A stretch of DNA of 64,000 nucleotides from Epiperipatus broadwayi (GCA_028023455.1 JAQFVV010006221.1:1015001-1079000); one strand, 5' to 3'; positions 50,450-61,654 are shown, counted from the first letter of the stretch. Notes: generated from the sequence alone by a model not told the origin. Numbers and translations: made by a program.

Positions 50450-51500
50450 TTGATATTACAATATCAAATTCATGAGGATCAAGAGGAGTGTAAGCCTGTT
50501 TTACCATGTCAGATGAGGGAGGCTGTTATCACACATGTACACCAATTCTATGGTCATTATGGCACACTCAAAACTGAATGTTTACTCTGGGACTGGTTTT
50601 ATTGGCCCGGTATGCATACTAAAATTATGGCTATGGTAAGTCAATGTGAGATATGCCAAAAAGCAAAGCCAGCAAATAGGAGTTATGTAACACCTATGAC
50701 TTCCATAATTCCAACAAGGCCTCAGGAAATGATGGCCCTGGATTACTATCGTCCTTTGCTCCCCTTTAACAAGAAGTATCTGGTCATGGTCAATGATATA
50801 TTCTCTAAATTTGTAGCCGCATACCCAATATTCCAGGCAAATACTAAGAACATTATAAAAATGCTAGAAAATAATTATTTTCCTTCTGTAAGAAAACCAA
50901 ACTTTTTATTATCAGATCATGGCACTCCCTTCATATCGAGGGAATAGTGTAGATGGATACAACAACAGGGAATTAAGCATATATTGACATCCATCTGTAA
51001 TCTGCAATCGAACCCATGTGAGAGGGTTATGTGGGAACTAGGTCAGTTATTTAGAACATATCTTACAATAAAACATTGAGCATGGGTCAAGCAAGTTCCA
51101 CAGGTCAATTATATTAATTGGTCGGTCAACGAATCGACTGGGTTTGCCCCAATACAGCTGCATTTAGAAAAACATGTCCCTCAATTGATAAAAATCCCCT
51201 TGCCTGGGTTGAATGAGCCCCCAATAGATGTCAGAGCCAATAGAGCTCAAACTTACCAGACCTTTATGAAAAGGATTCAAAATAGAAATAAAAGGTCAGT
51301 GGGTACACAGCACTGATTCCAAATAGGGGACAAAGTAATGGTAAAAACACCACACGTTAGTAACCCAGGAAAATTCATTTGCTATAAGTTTTGTAATTTA
51401 TATGAGGGTCCATTCACTATTGTACAGTGACAGGAAAATAATGCATTTTGGGTGGATACTGGGTCAGAGATTAAAGAGTCCTACAATGCTAGGCTTTAAA
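50450..51500 (+). pseudogene. Integrase of the Ty3 element
   Basis: The frame 50450-50947 has the HHCC zinc-binding domain (HVHQFYGHYGTLKTE then CEICQKAK). The catalytic core follows: MALDYYRPLLPF with the first D, then FLLSDHGTPF with the second D. A stop at 50945 precedes the region expected to hold the catalytic E. Further right, in other frames, NYINWSVNESTGFAPIQLHL and the chromatin-facing C-terminal text GDKVMVKTPHVSN and YEGPFTIVQ are readable up to about 51500. Confidence 0.87.
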
Positions 51501-51570
51501 ATTCATACTATAATGGATTTATTATTTTAGACCTCAAAATAAGTATACCTTATTTTGAAGTCTTTCCAAC

Positions 51571-51580
51571 AGGGGGGCAT
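51571..51580 (+). other. Polypurine tract of the Ty3 element
   Basis: AGGGGGGCAT lies directly before the 3' LTR start TGTAACAG, the expected primer site for plus-strand synthesis. Confidence 0.85.
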
Positions 51581-52345
51581 TGTAACAGTAGTTGGTTCAA
51601 ACCCTGTTACAAGGAAGTTACATAAGATCTCCCAACTGCCTAGATCAGTGTGAGTCCAATAAATTGGATTCAGTGTGCGAGTATATATATAAAGAATTAA
51701 TTATATATGTCAAAGAGAGAGTTAAGGTTGAAAGTTTTTTCGTTATTATTTACAGAAAAAAGAAAAAAAAAGAGGAGAAAGATGTATATAGTTATAGTTA
51801 TTTGTTTTAAAATGCATTCATAAAAATATGTTAATAAATTACGCAAATATATAAATTTTCTTCTTGTATTATTAATTTATTTCAAATGTATACTTTTCTG
51901 TTGTTTTATTGTATATCACATTTTAATGAGAGTAGTCTTGCGTTGTTAGCCGAGAGGTATTGCAGCCGCCATGCAAGCAAGTAGTTGGTTGCAGACGGTT
52001 GTGGGTTCGCATCCCGGCCGATGCTATGACACATGGAGAAAAAATGAGAGTAATGAAAGAACTTTTATATGTATACCTGGAGGCAATTTTGTGTCTTATG
52101 TTCGATTACTTAGCACTCAAAATTTCCAAGTAATCTTAAGTAAATGTATGGCAGAAAAAGAAAAATGTTAAAAGCATGCCTAAGAAATAGAGATTAGCAT
52201 ACTGATAAACTATTTTGGGAAACCATGGAGAAATTAAGGAGTTAAAAAAGAAAAATCAGAACAAGCAAGAATGGTTTTTTGAACTGAAATGAAATATTAA
52301 TATTTTCTTGTTGCTAAATTGACTGTTACAGCTATGTTCATATTA
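51581..52345 (+). repeat. 3' LTR, interrupted by a SINE
   Basis: Starts TGTAACAGTAG right after the polypurine tract. It carries the words CTCCCAACTGCCTAGATCAG and AATAAATTGGATTCAGTGTG shared with the 5' LTR. CTGTTACA at 52323-52330 mirrors the start and may mark the end; weaker similarity to the 5' copy continues to about 52345. The insert 51935-52042 is absent from the 5' LTR. Confidence 0.9.
51935..52042 (+). mobile_element. tRNA-derived SINE S1 nested in the 3' LTR
   Basis: GCGTTGTTAGCCGAGAGG, an anticodon-like region CCGCCATGCAAGC, B box GGGTTCGCATCCCGG, then GATGCTATGACACATGG and an A-rich tail. The 10-base target duplication AATGAGAGTA lies at 51925-51934 and 52043-52052, and the uninterrupted site is seen in the 5' LTR. 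Confidence 0.95.
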
Positions 52346-54404
52346 TATTGTTGAGAGCTATTGGCATGCTCATTATATAACATTTAGAATACATAATAAA
52401 AGAAAAATATTCACATAAAAGCCATGCCTGCAAACTCAGGTATGAGGGTTACTATTGCAATAGTCAAGTTTGTACATTCGCGTAACAGAATTCAGAATCC
52501 AAGTGAAAGATACTGAAGCTGACCAGATTGGGATTGTGACATCCCGAATCCGACCACACTTCAACTCCTAATCCAGTACTCCAAGACTCAAGACCCTAAG
52601 AATGACCACCTTGAAATTACACATAGCATACTCCTTTATTTGTGGCCAACATAAGTCAGGGAGAAACAATGAGACTCATAATTAAAATTACTAATTGATC
52701 GCATCTAACGAATAACTAACTTAATGGAGACCTTTATAATGCACATATTCTATCAACATATAATCAATAATTAGAATTGGATTGAATAATGAGACTGAGA
52801 ATGGACTAGGTTAATTTACTAAAGTTTTATTTTCTTTAATAAATCAGAATATTTATAACAACTTGTATAACATGTTAAAATGCACGCAGTCATTTAATGG
52901 CTGAAGAATGTTTAGGGATGCTCTTCGGACAAATTCTTTTATAAGATATGAATAAATAATTAGTACTTTTAAATAAGATGAATGTACCAGTTGTTCATCT
53001 TATAAATTCATGATAGCCATAGATTGCTTTTACTGTGTTACAATTTGAATACAAATATTTATATGAATTTATATAAGTGTGTAAATGCATGCAGGCATTT
53101 AAATAAATAACTTATCACTACATCATGTCTATAGTGGAACATATGCTGACTCCTCTTAATGTGTGGCTGAATACCAGTAATTAAACTAAATCTTGGTTAA
53201 CATTTACCGGTGGATGTTTTTTTGTCTGTTTTATATTTATTTATTTAGCCTAAAATCGGCTACATTAAGTTAGATTGACTAGGCTTTTAAGAGTATCTCA
53301 GACAATTGCTTAAAAAATTGAAATAGGGAGATAGAGTTGGCTGTTCTGGATGTACTAATGCACTATAGCACCAGCAATACAATAGTAAAGTCACTCTGTG
53401 GATGGATTGGTAGATCAAGGGTTTCTGTGACCAACGCCGGTACCCTGAAACCAATCGTTATGATGCATGAGAAGGAACAATTAGTTCAGAAATGATGGAG
53501 GACTTACATGCTGACCTGGCCTTAAACTCAGGCTTCACGACTGCTCTACCCTATGGGAGGAAGATGTGTTGACTTAACTGAGGCTCCGTCTTAAAGACGT
53601 AAATATACATGGCAGCAAAACGAAAAAAATACAAGTAAATGAAGCAAATCTGCCAAGCAAAGAATTTTATAAATTTAATATTTATTCTACAGGCAAAAAC
53701 AATAGCTTATTAGCTTGATCAAATAAAAGCCAACTCTTAGGTAGTATGACAAAATATATGCTATAGATGGGAATAGTTATAGATATTCTTTGCTGTTCCA
53801 GCTCAATCTCATTTTGTTATTAATCAAATGACTAGTACTTCAAAAGGGAGGGGAAGTATATTTGAAGGGGTTTAATAAATAACTTAAATAGCAAATATAT
53901 TTATAAAAATTTCTCAAGGTTAGTCTATTTCTTAGTATTTAAAATTAATTTCCCACTGAAACAAGCCACATTGCAAAATTTACAATCAAATAATTATCAA
54001 AAAAATATTAAATAATAACGAGCGAGTCGTTACTATTTTCGTAAGAGGGTTTCAAAACAGCATACAGAAAATAAAGTTATAAAATAATTATGTGAAGAGG
54101 TTTTAATTAATCTCTTCTTGAAATATTAGTTTTGTGTTCGCTGTTTCAAAGCGTCAGCATATCATAAAATAAATATATAATAAATATTAAAAGCTATGTG
54201 ATTAAGAAATAATTATAGACATAACTGCAGTGATATAGTTTAAAGTAGAAAACAAAAATTAATTTTTTAAAGAAGGAAATTTTAAAAGCAAGTGGGTCAT
54301 TTAAAGATTTTAACACAATAGAAAGAAACTTTAACATAAAACAAAATACATTTAGTGGTTAGTTAGCTAACTTGAGTTTAAAAGTTTAAAAGATGGTATG
54401 AAAT
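52346..54404. other. AT-rich intron DNA
   Basis: A GC-richer patch lies at 53415-53600 (GACCAACGCCGGTACCC, GACCTGGCCTTAAACTCAGG), possibly an old repeat, of no known family. Otherwise nothing recognised. Confidence 0.5.
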
Positions 54405-54530
54405 TAACTTTTTTTTTTTTTTTTTTTTTTTCCCTTTTTTCCCCTTTATTTTTTTAAATTTTTTTTTTAAAATATTTAAAAAAAAAATTTATTTTTATTT
54501 TTTTTTTTTTTTGAAAATAATATAATTAAA
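54405..54530. repeat. T-homopolymer run region
   Basis: Long T runs broken by CCC, then A and T runs. Length and base calls in such sequence are often unreliable in assemblies. Confidence 0.9.
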
Positions 54531-55554
54531 AAGAAAATAAAAACACAATAATTAAAAATATTTTTTTTCTAAAAATTGGAGATACCCCCCCCAGCGAGAC
54601 AATTGGCGTGGGTTAACATGAAATTATACAGAGCTCTTCAGTTCAAGGTGATTTACCGGTATTAGTAGGTGCTTGAGCTGGAGCTTGGTGAATTTTCTGG
54701 GCAGCTTGTGGCATGCTCTTCTCTTGTGGTTAGGCTGTAGATATTATAGAGGCATCCTGGTTAAGATGGTGTCGGATGGAAGCGAAACCATCGCCTCATT
54801 ATGGAGTGACAGCCAAGACTGCCACATTAGCCTGACATCTCGTTTCAAAAACTAAACTTGATTTTAATGGCAAATGCTATTCAAAATGGAGTCTCTTTTT
54901 TGTTTTCATGCTCAAAATATGGCCTATTTATACCTTCATCTTATCAGCTTAACACCTTTAAGAATTTTTCTTTGCCCCAGGATTACATTTTAATTAATTT
55001 TGTCAAACATACAATCTGATTTCAAATATGCTGATAAGTTTCTGTGGTGTTATAACTTTTCCTTAATTCTGTTTTAATTAAATTTCCAAAAACATGTAAT
55101 TTTGATTTTAAATATTGATAAATTATTAAAGCATTTCAGTTATAACTTTTATGGTTTTTGTGAAATTATTTTGCCATAAACAATTTTAATTAGTTAAATC
55201 CAAAAATAGCTTAATTTTTATATCTGGCACAATTTCAATTAGCCAGATTTTAAAATGACTTTTTAACTTGACCAAAGGTAGGTATGGTCGTTAATTACAT
55301 ACTTGTTTATGACAAAATCTGTTTCTAACCAAACTTTTAATTCTAAGAAAAAAATAACACTTAATTTTAAAGAAGACTTTTCAGCACATTTGAAAGAAAA
55401 TAACATATTTTAAATAAACCTTTTTAAAATATTTTCATCTTTTAACATTTTAAAATAATGTAATATCCGCACTTACGACTGTGCCAAGATTATAACTACA
55501 TGTCATACTGTGCGGTCAGCAAATAATGTTATACAAGTCCCACGCTGTTCTTTT
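54531..55554. other. Non-coding DNA with a GC-richer block
   Basis: 54590-54845 has near-balanced base composition and begins just after a poly(C) run. The frame 54673-54855 inside it has no recognisable family. The rest is AT-rich. Confidence 0.45.
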
Positions 55555-55745
55555 CCAATGAAGCTCTCCAACGAATTGGTCTGCCACGAAGCTCTCCAAA
55601 CAAATTGGTCTGCAACAAAGCTCTCCAATGAATTGATCTGCAATGAAGCTCAGCCACGGATGCTCTCCAATGAATGGTCTGCACCAACTGCTCTCCAATG
55701 AATGGTCTGCAAGCGGATGCTCTCCAAATGCATGGTCTGCAACTT
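55555..55745. repeat. Minisatellite, ~28-29-base unit, about 6-7 units
   Basis: The unit reads GCTCTCCAATGAATKGTCTG followed by a variable CAAC-type end. Units start near 55562, 55590, 55619, 55647 (partial), 55669, 55690 and 55718. GC-richer than its flanks. All frames over it are by-products. Confidence 0.88.
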
Positions 55746-56412
55746 GCTACTGTGTGACTGCTCTCTACTGCTGTCTATATTACACTGCTCCATGTTACCC
55801 AGTCTTCTTATCGCTCTCTGACAACTGCAATGATCAATCAATGCACTGACCAATAAGGTAATGTCTCTTATCTAGAAACATTTGTAATTAGCAAAATTTC
55901 TAGGAATTGTCGATCGCCATTACGTCAATGCACTAATTAAATTCCTCAGCTATCAGAGCGCGATCTAAAAACAGCCTTACGAATAAAGTCTAGTTTTTCT
56001 GGAGTGCACAAAAATGTCTGCCATTTTTACAAACACTACAAATAACATAATACATTTTAATATTTTAAATCATGCCACCCCTATATACATTACAAATATA
56101 GGTTGGATTATATATCCACATACAAATTAAAATAATAACTTTATTAATAAATTGAACCCTATCATTACTTAATATAATAAAAGTATTTTATTAAAATAAA
56201 CACGATACTAATAATACACTATAATTCTATCAAGCCTATCTAACTATAGTGTTCTTTCGTATGTAAATATATAATGCTGTTCAGACAGCCATGACAGCAA
56301 ATTGTAGCTTTATTTTACATATATTATAGTTTAAATGAGGTTCGAATCTAACACAGATGAGTGGGCTACTAGATTGATGATTAAATGGCAAAGGATTAGG
56401 AGTTTCTCATTT

Positions 56413-56415
<3 letters not shown>
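55746..56415. other. AT-rich intron DNA
   Basis: Nothing recognised. Confidence 0.6.

Positions 56416-56504
<89 letters not shown>
56416..56504. repeat. (TA)n microsatellite
   Basis: Uninterrupted TA dinucleotides for about 88 bases. Confidence 0.98.
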
Positions 56505-56508
<4 letters not shown>

Positions 56509-57321
56509 CATGCCTACAGTTTTTCCTCTCTTTTCAAACATGAATAATTTTTTACAAGAATGTATAAAAATTTAAACTCTGGGGTTAATGGGTGTTAGGA
56601 AAAAAAAAACAGAATATTTTTAAACTCAATATTCCAACTAATGATGCTTAGACTGAGAATCCAGCCATATTTCTTGACTATCACTCTGAACAAACATGTC
56701 TAAGTACAGAGAGGATCTATCTCTTGCAATTATAAATGCTATATATTGTTTTTTAAAAAATATCTGCCATACTGCAGATTAAGGCACCATTCCTAAAATT
56801 TGAAACATCTATAGGTCAGTTTCAAATCCCTTTTTAGCTCCTTGGATATTAGCCTCTCCATTTACCCACTGCCAGCTCAAAAAAAAAAAACATCGTAATG
56901 TGTCACAAGGTGTTTATAATAGCTATGTTTACTTGGATTTAGAATGAGAGAGAAAAATGAACACATAAAATAATATAAATATAATAAAATTTATTTACAA
57001 TATTTACTCACATAATACTTAGGAATGAAACCAACTCATAAAAATATATTAATGTTTAAAATACACATAACGGTAATTAATTATTATATACAGTCTTTCA
57101 ATCTGCAGAAATACTTTCGGTTAATTCTTAAACATATTTTCATGAGTAGGTAACTGTATTGGAAAAAAAATCATGTAATTAGTTTGCATTTAATTTATGA
57201 GATCTGATATATTTACTTACAATACAAAACAATCATATAATTATTATTATTATTAAATTATAATAATGTAAATGAAGATAAAAAATATCAATTAATCAAT
57301 CAATAAATATATATCAGTCAA
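56505..57321. other. AT-rich intron DNA
   Basis: Nothing recognised. Confidence 0.6.
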
Positions 57322-57415
57322 GCGTTGGTGGTCAAGTGGTCAGCACAGCCACCTTACAGGTAGTTGTCCCGGGTTAGCCGGTTCACTTTCCAGCCGATGC
57401 TATGACACATGAAAA
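57322..57415 (+). mobile_element. tRNA-derived SINE S1
   Basis: GCGTTGGTGGTCAAGTGGTC, CACCTTACAGG, then GGTTCACTTTCC with an 8-10-base extra stretch (GTTAGCCGGTT) compared with other copies, and GATGCTATGACACATGA. AATATATATCA-type flanks on both sides suggest a target duplication in TA-rich DNA. Confidence 0.88.
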
Positions 57416-57839
57416 AATATATATATCAAAATTAGAAAAAAAAAGTATTATCAATTATTAATTGAACAATAAATCAATTTTACATTTTATTTGCTTTAGT
57501 GTTTATAAAGAAAAAAAATGAAAAGAAATAAAAAAATTTAATACTTATTTTAAAAAAAATAATGTTAAAATTCTTAACTACATATTAATACTAACTTTAA
57601 TATTTGCTATCAATGTTATTATTATTTTTATTAAAGACATTTAATTTAAATAAAATATCTCTTGCCATAATATCAGAATTTTAATTTAACACTTTATTAA
57701 ATTATAGGTTCAAACCTTTTTTAAAAAATTGATCAGTAAGACAGTTTTAAGATTTAAGGCTTTACTAGCTTTATTTTGTTAAATTATCCTCCAGATTATG
57801 CATTCACAAATAGGCAGGAAGAAGTTATGTGAAAGTTGA
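57416..57839. other. AT-rich intron DNA
   Basis: Nothing recognised. Confidence 0.6.
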
Positions 57840-57960
57840 CAAGTAGTAACAATTCTTTATCCTCAACTGTTTAATGCAGGTAATGACAATTCTAAAACAA
57901 GTAGTAATAATTCTTTATCCTCAACTGTTTAATGCAGGTAAAAAGGAGACATTTCTAAAA
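57840..57960. repeat. Tandem duplication, ~58-63-base unit
   Basis: CAAGTAGTAAYAATTCTTTA..CTCAACTGTTTAATGCAGGTA occurs twice (from 57840 and 57898) with only a few changes, 0.5 kb upstream of exon 2. The repeated TTTAATGCAG|GTA looks like a donor-type word, but no open frame leads into it. Confidence 0.88.
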
Positions 57961-58478
57961 CTGGAATTTGCAGGAGATAATATAATTTGAGTTTGACTAG
58001 TGCACTAATTAGATTTTACCCCATCATAATGAGATTTTCAGTTATTGCCTAGTTTCTATCATAGCTATATTGATAATTCTTAAGTTAAGTCTGTCATTCT
58101 AATCAATTTAATATTATAATGCTGTTGAACAGAGTTATTTGCTTGTTAAAATGCTCCAAAAACACTTCACCACAAGGATATTAAGGTTGTTTTAAAACAA
58201 AAAAGCTTTCTTCCAAAACTTTATTTTTAGACAACAAAATAAAAAAAAAGTGTCTCACAACTTTTTTTTCTATGAATGCTAAGATTATATGTAATAAATC
58301 TGGAAACTTTTAATTATTATTAATTTAATTTAAACAAATAAAAAACAATTACATTCTTTTTTTTCTTCTTTAAAAAAACATGACTATTTAGAGTGTTGTT
58401 TAAAAAAAAATTTGCAATGTCAGACCAGCTTTATTTCTAAAAAAATGTCTGAACTGATACAATATATTTATATATTAG

Positions 58479-58964
58479 GATGAAGATTTGACTAAAAAGA
58501 CTCCAGATATAGATGCTTCTAAAACAGTAAAAACACCAGATATTCCAAAGACACCTGAAGTTGCAGAACCAGTAAAAGCACCAGATAAACCAGTAAAAAC
58601 ACCAGATATTATAAAGACACCTGAAGTTGCAGAACCAGTAAAATCACCAGATAAACCAGTAAAAACACCAGATAAAACAGTAAAAACACCAGATATTACA
58701 AAGACACCTGAAGTTGCAGAACCAGTAAAAGCACCAGATAAACCAGAAAAAACACCAGATATTATAAAGACACCTGAAGTTGCAGAACCAGTAAAAACAC
58801 CAGATAAACCAGTAAAAAGACGAGGTAGACCAGCAAAAAAATCCACTGAAACACCAGAAGATGAAGAAAAAATCGTACCTGAAAGTAAAATTGAAAGCAT
58901 ATCTCTTAAATCTGAAACTTCTGAAGAGCAATGGAAAGAAGCGGAAGGAGATTTTGAAGAACAG
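58479..58964 (+). CDS. Exon 2 of the AT-hook protein gene (162 codons, repeat-bearing)
   Basis: The acceptor TATATTAG ends at 58478 and the donor CAG|GTAATT starts at 58965; both borders are phase 0. The exon begins DEDLTKKTPDIDASK. It then has four copies of a 22-residue unit (TPDIIKTPEVAEPVK followed by xPDKPVK) at 58533-58817, with one extra 7-residue TPDKTVK between the second and third. At 58818 comes a second AT-hook, RRGRPAKK, followed by STETPEDEE and an acidic serine-rich tail (SETSEEQWKEAEGDFEEQ). The repeats are rich in P, K, D and T and predict disorder; TPDK and SPDK resemble S/TPxK sites seen in histone H1 tails. Repeat copies are nearly identical at DNA level, so copy number may vary between individuals. 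The antisense frame here is a shadow. Family unknown; a chromatin-associated role is inferred from the AT-hooks only. Further exons lie to the right, not found. Confidence 0.85.
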
Positions 58965-59764
58965 GTAATTTATTTATTTTACAAATAAATTATTTATGGT
59001 GTTAGTTTTAGCATGTATGAATGAATGGTATTAATCACAATAGAATCACATAGATAATATAAAAAAAAATTAATTGATGAAAGAGGCTAAATTATAAATT
59101 ATAATTCAATCTTATGATCTAATTTTAACCACTATGGAGTTAATTAATATTAGTTTTGGCTTAAAGTGCAATTGGTAAAGAGTTTTTACTTTTGCAGTTT
59201 TACTAATAAGGGGTTAATTATGTTCATACTTGACTTTAATTTTTGTATTGGAGCAATAACTAGCTTTGCTTCTGGGATCGATGCTTTCTATATGAAGAAA
59301 GATTTATGTCAAGGGTAACTTTGGTAAGCAGCAATAAAATGCAATAGATAAAAATAATGTTAATATTGGTGTCATTTGTGGGCCTACAATTATTGATATA
59401 AATGAGGTGAAATATATTCCAAATGCTTTTAATGTTTTATTTTGAAGTTAGTAAAGCTAGGTTTAATTTGCTTTTGGGTGATGATAATAACTGCAAAATA
59501 ATACTTTTGGAACTGTGGTCAGGAGCCTTTATGAACAGAAATTATTTTACTAGTTGGTCTTTCACCTACAGTTTATATGAATCTTAACATTTCTTTTGAC
59601 CAACAATCTGAGTTCATCGCCATAGTTAAACTATAGTTCTATACTTCTTTTTCTATTTTCCAGAAAAAATATTCTTAAGAATTAGTTGGGACATAAATTT
59701 GAATTATCTGAATTTGGTAGCTAGTTAATCCTAAACTATTTGTTTTCTCACTATTTATTCTCTT
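58965..59764 (+). other. Start of intron 2
   Basis: Follows the GTAATT donor. AT-rich, nothing recognised before the R1 copy. Confidence 0.55.
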
Positions 59765-59861
59765 ATCACATGATCATATGGGGATTTTATGCACAAGCCT
59801 TCTGGCATCCATTGATTACTCTGGTTGGCACAGGGTGGCACTACCATATGGAGAGTTTTGC
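59765..59861 (+). mobile_element. R1 retroposon, 5'-truncated, with 14-bp target duplication
   Basis: CTATTTATTCTCTT occurs at 59751-59764 and 59862-59875. Between them lies the 3' half of R1 (CATATGGGGATTTTATGCAC to CATATGGAGAGTTTTGC), without a poly(A) tail. 5' truncation plus target duplication shows insertion by reverse transcription. Confidence 0.9.
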
Positions 59862-60562
59862 CTATTTATTCTCTTCATGGTTTTTCTAACTACTTCCTAA
59901 ATTAACATCTTAATTTAAACCCTTTTTAAAATCTCACAATTTTAAAACTTAAAATTAATCTATATTCGAAGATGACATTATAAAAAAGTTATTATTTAAT
60001 TAATGGCAGTTTAAGGTTATAACCCACAATTTTAATCCTTTTTATCCTAAGTCTTAGATAACTTGCATCAGTTTGTTTTTAAGAATGAGTTTACGTTGTC
60101 ACTTATAACATAAAAAAATAAAATGAGCATTCGCACTGACACACCTATGTGCATTCTATCTTTAGCAAAATTCAGTGAATTTAAAAATTATTAGGCATTT
60201 GAAGGAAAAAAGAATCATACTGTTTTATTCTTAAACTCAGCGATAAATGCCAATAAATTTACTATGCTATCTTATTGGATCTTTTACTAGGTACAAATTC
60301 GCTTACTAATATTAACCAAAATGATAAAAATGTATAAATTATACTCAAATATTTGCTTTAGTCAGTTCTCATTAAGTCTTTTAGTTATCAAAAAATGCTT
60401 TCCACTAGATTTTCTTTCCACTAGATTTTAAAGTCAGAGGAAAGTTGTTGGAGAGACCTCTGTTCATCACTATGCCATATAAGTTTGTTTTAATGAGTGA
60501 TATATAGTTTTGATGTAGAAATGTTTTAAAAGTTTTTTATATAAATGATTCAAAAATAAATA
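59862..60562. other. AT-rich non-coding DNA
   Basis: Only a small tandem word (TTTCCACTAGATTTT twice) near 60399-60428. Confidence 0.6.
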
Positions 60563-61524
60563 CACCTGGGTCTCTTTTTACACGGACTTATTTAACATGA
60601 TTTTGAAGTTAAGCGATTCGTGTTTCACCAGAAGTCGAACTCCGATATGCGCTATTACTTTAAATAATAAATTTTGCACACTCACATTATATTGAAAGTA
60701 ATAGCACATTATAGAAATTCGACTTTCAACTTAGTAATTTCAATATTGTCAGTGCTTTATAATAGTAAGATTTTATGCAATAATGAAATTAAAATCATGA
60801 TTTCCACATTTTATGTATACACACATTAAATTTTACAAGATTATAATGTAAATTTGTTCAAACATTGTGCGTGTTAATTTTGCATTTTAAATCACATTCT
60901 GTTTTTGCTTTTTAAAAAAGAACGTGTAATCAATTGTTAATCATTTAGTGTCCGCAAGTTTATTTTTAAAAGATAAGTAATAGCAGTGGTCACAATTAAA
61001 ATTGAAAATTAAAGACAAAAATAAGAATTTCATTTTTAGTTGTTAGATTAATTACTAATTACGTTGTCACCAGAAAACCATTAATTAACACAACATGAGA
61101 GTGACATTGGCACTAGTTGTATTTCATCTTATGAAGAATCTGATTTTTTTATCAGTTTGCAAACGAACCTGTTTACCGGCAAATAGCGATAATAATTAAA
61201 ACATGTATAAAAAATATAAATTACTGTAAATTATGCATAAAAATATTGTTTTGAATAAAATTAAATATTATAGTTAAAAAAAGTTTGTTTTGTATCAATT
61301 TTTTTCAAATTTGAAATTTTTTATTAGTCATATTTTATTTCCTTATTTTTTTTTGCACGAATTTTAAAGTAAATTTTACATTGGTGCTTTGCTTTTATGC
61401 GAGTTTTGAAAAATCACAGTCCATATACCCCCTTTTTCAAGTCAAGTTATGTCTATTTTTGCACGATTTCATTTGCGCGTGTTTTCTGAGGAACCTATCT
61501 ATCGCGTAAAACGAGACCCAGGTG
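60563..61524. mobile_element. Non-autonomous Tigger/mariner-type element (962 bp)
   Basis: The left end CACCTGGGTCTCTTTTTACA and the right end GTAAAACGAGACCCAGGTG are terminal inverted repeats flanked by TA on both sides (60561-60562 and 61525-61526). The right-end form read inwards, CACCTGGGTCTCGTTTTACG, resembles Tigger/pogo termini, which contain CTCGTTTTA. There is no transposase frame inside. It may be an internally deleted relative of the element whose broken transposase lies at 8477-9981; that link is inferred only. Confidence 0.85.
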
Positions 61525-61654
61525 TATATATATTTTTTACATTGTGAGTTAATTCTTTTAAAACCACAAAAACATCACATGATCACCATTCTCTATACTT
61601 TCCCAAGCTGTTAGGAGAATAGCAAACTCAATACAGTAGTCCCATCAATATAAG

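Larger units (their letters stand above)
45343..52345 (+). mobile_element. Ty3/gypsy-type LTR retrotransposon, complete in layout, degenerate
   Basis: About 7.0 kb: 5' LTR (45343 to ~46015), gag-like region with a damaged zinc knuckle, protease, reverse transcriptase, RNase H, integrase, polypurine tract, and 3' LTR (51581 to ~52345). The order PR-RT-RH-INT is that of Ty3/gypsy elements. Many stops and frameshifts break the coding region. No convincing 5-bp target duplication is seen because the 5' flank is a TA run. By eye the LTRs differ at around 8-10 of the first 100 positions, so the insertion is not recent. It lies in the sense orientation within the AT-hook gene's intron. Confidence 0.93.
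20358..58478 (+). other. Intron 1 of the AT-hook gene (38.1 kb, inferred)
   Basis: Donor GTAAAT at 20358, acceptor TATATTAG ending at 58478. It holds three or four S1 SINEs, R1 and R2 retroposons, a ~1-kb direct duplication, a hAT MITE, a whole degenerate Ty3 element and several microsatellites. No other exon that keeps the frame was recognised inside it, but small exons in such AT-rich DNA would be missed. The joining of the two exons rests on phase, content and splice sites and not on a transcript. Confidence 0.6.

Noticed and set aside
55510-55853. Four overlapping frames around the minisatellite
   Set aside because: All arise from the 28-29-bp repeat, whose length is not a multiple of three, so no constant protein repeat results.
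58475-58931. Two long minus-strand frames opposite exon 2
   Set aside because: They are shadows of the 66-bp coding repeats on the + strand; splice sites, phase and AT-hooks support the + strand.
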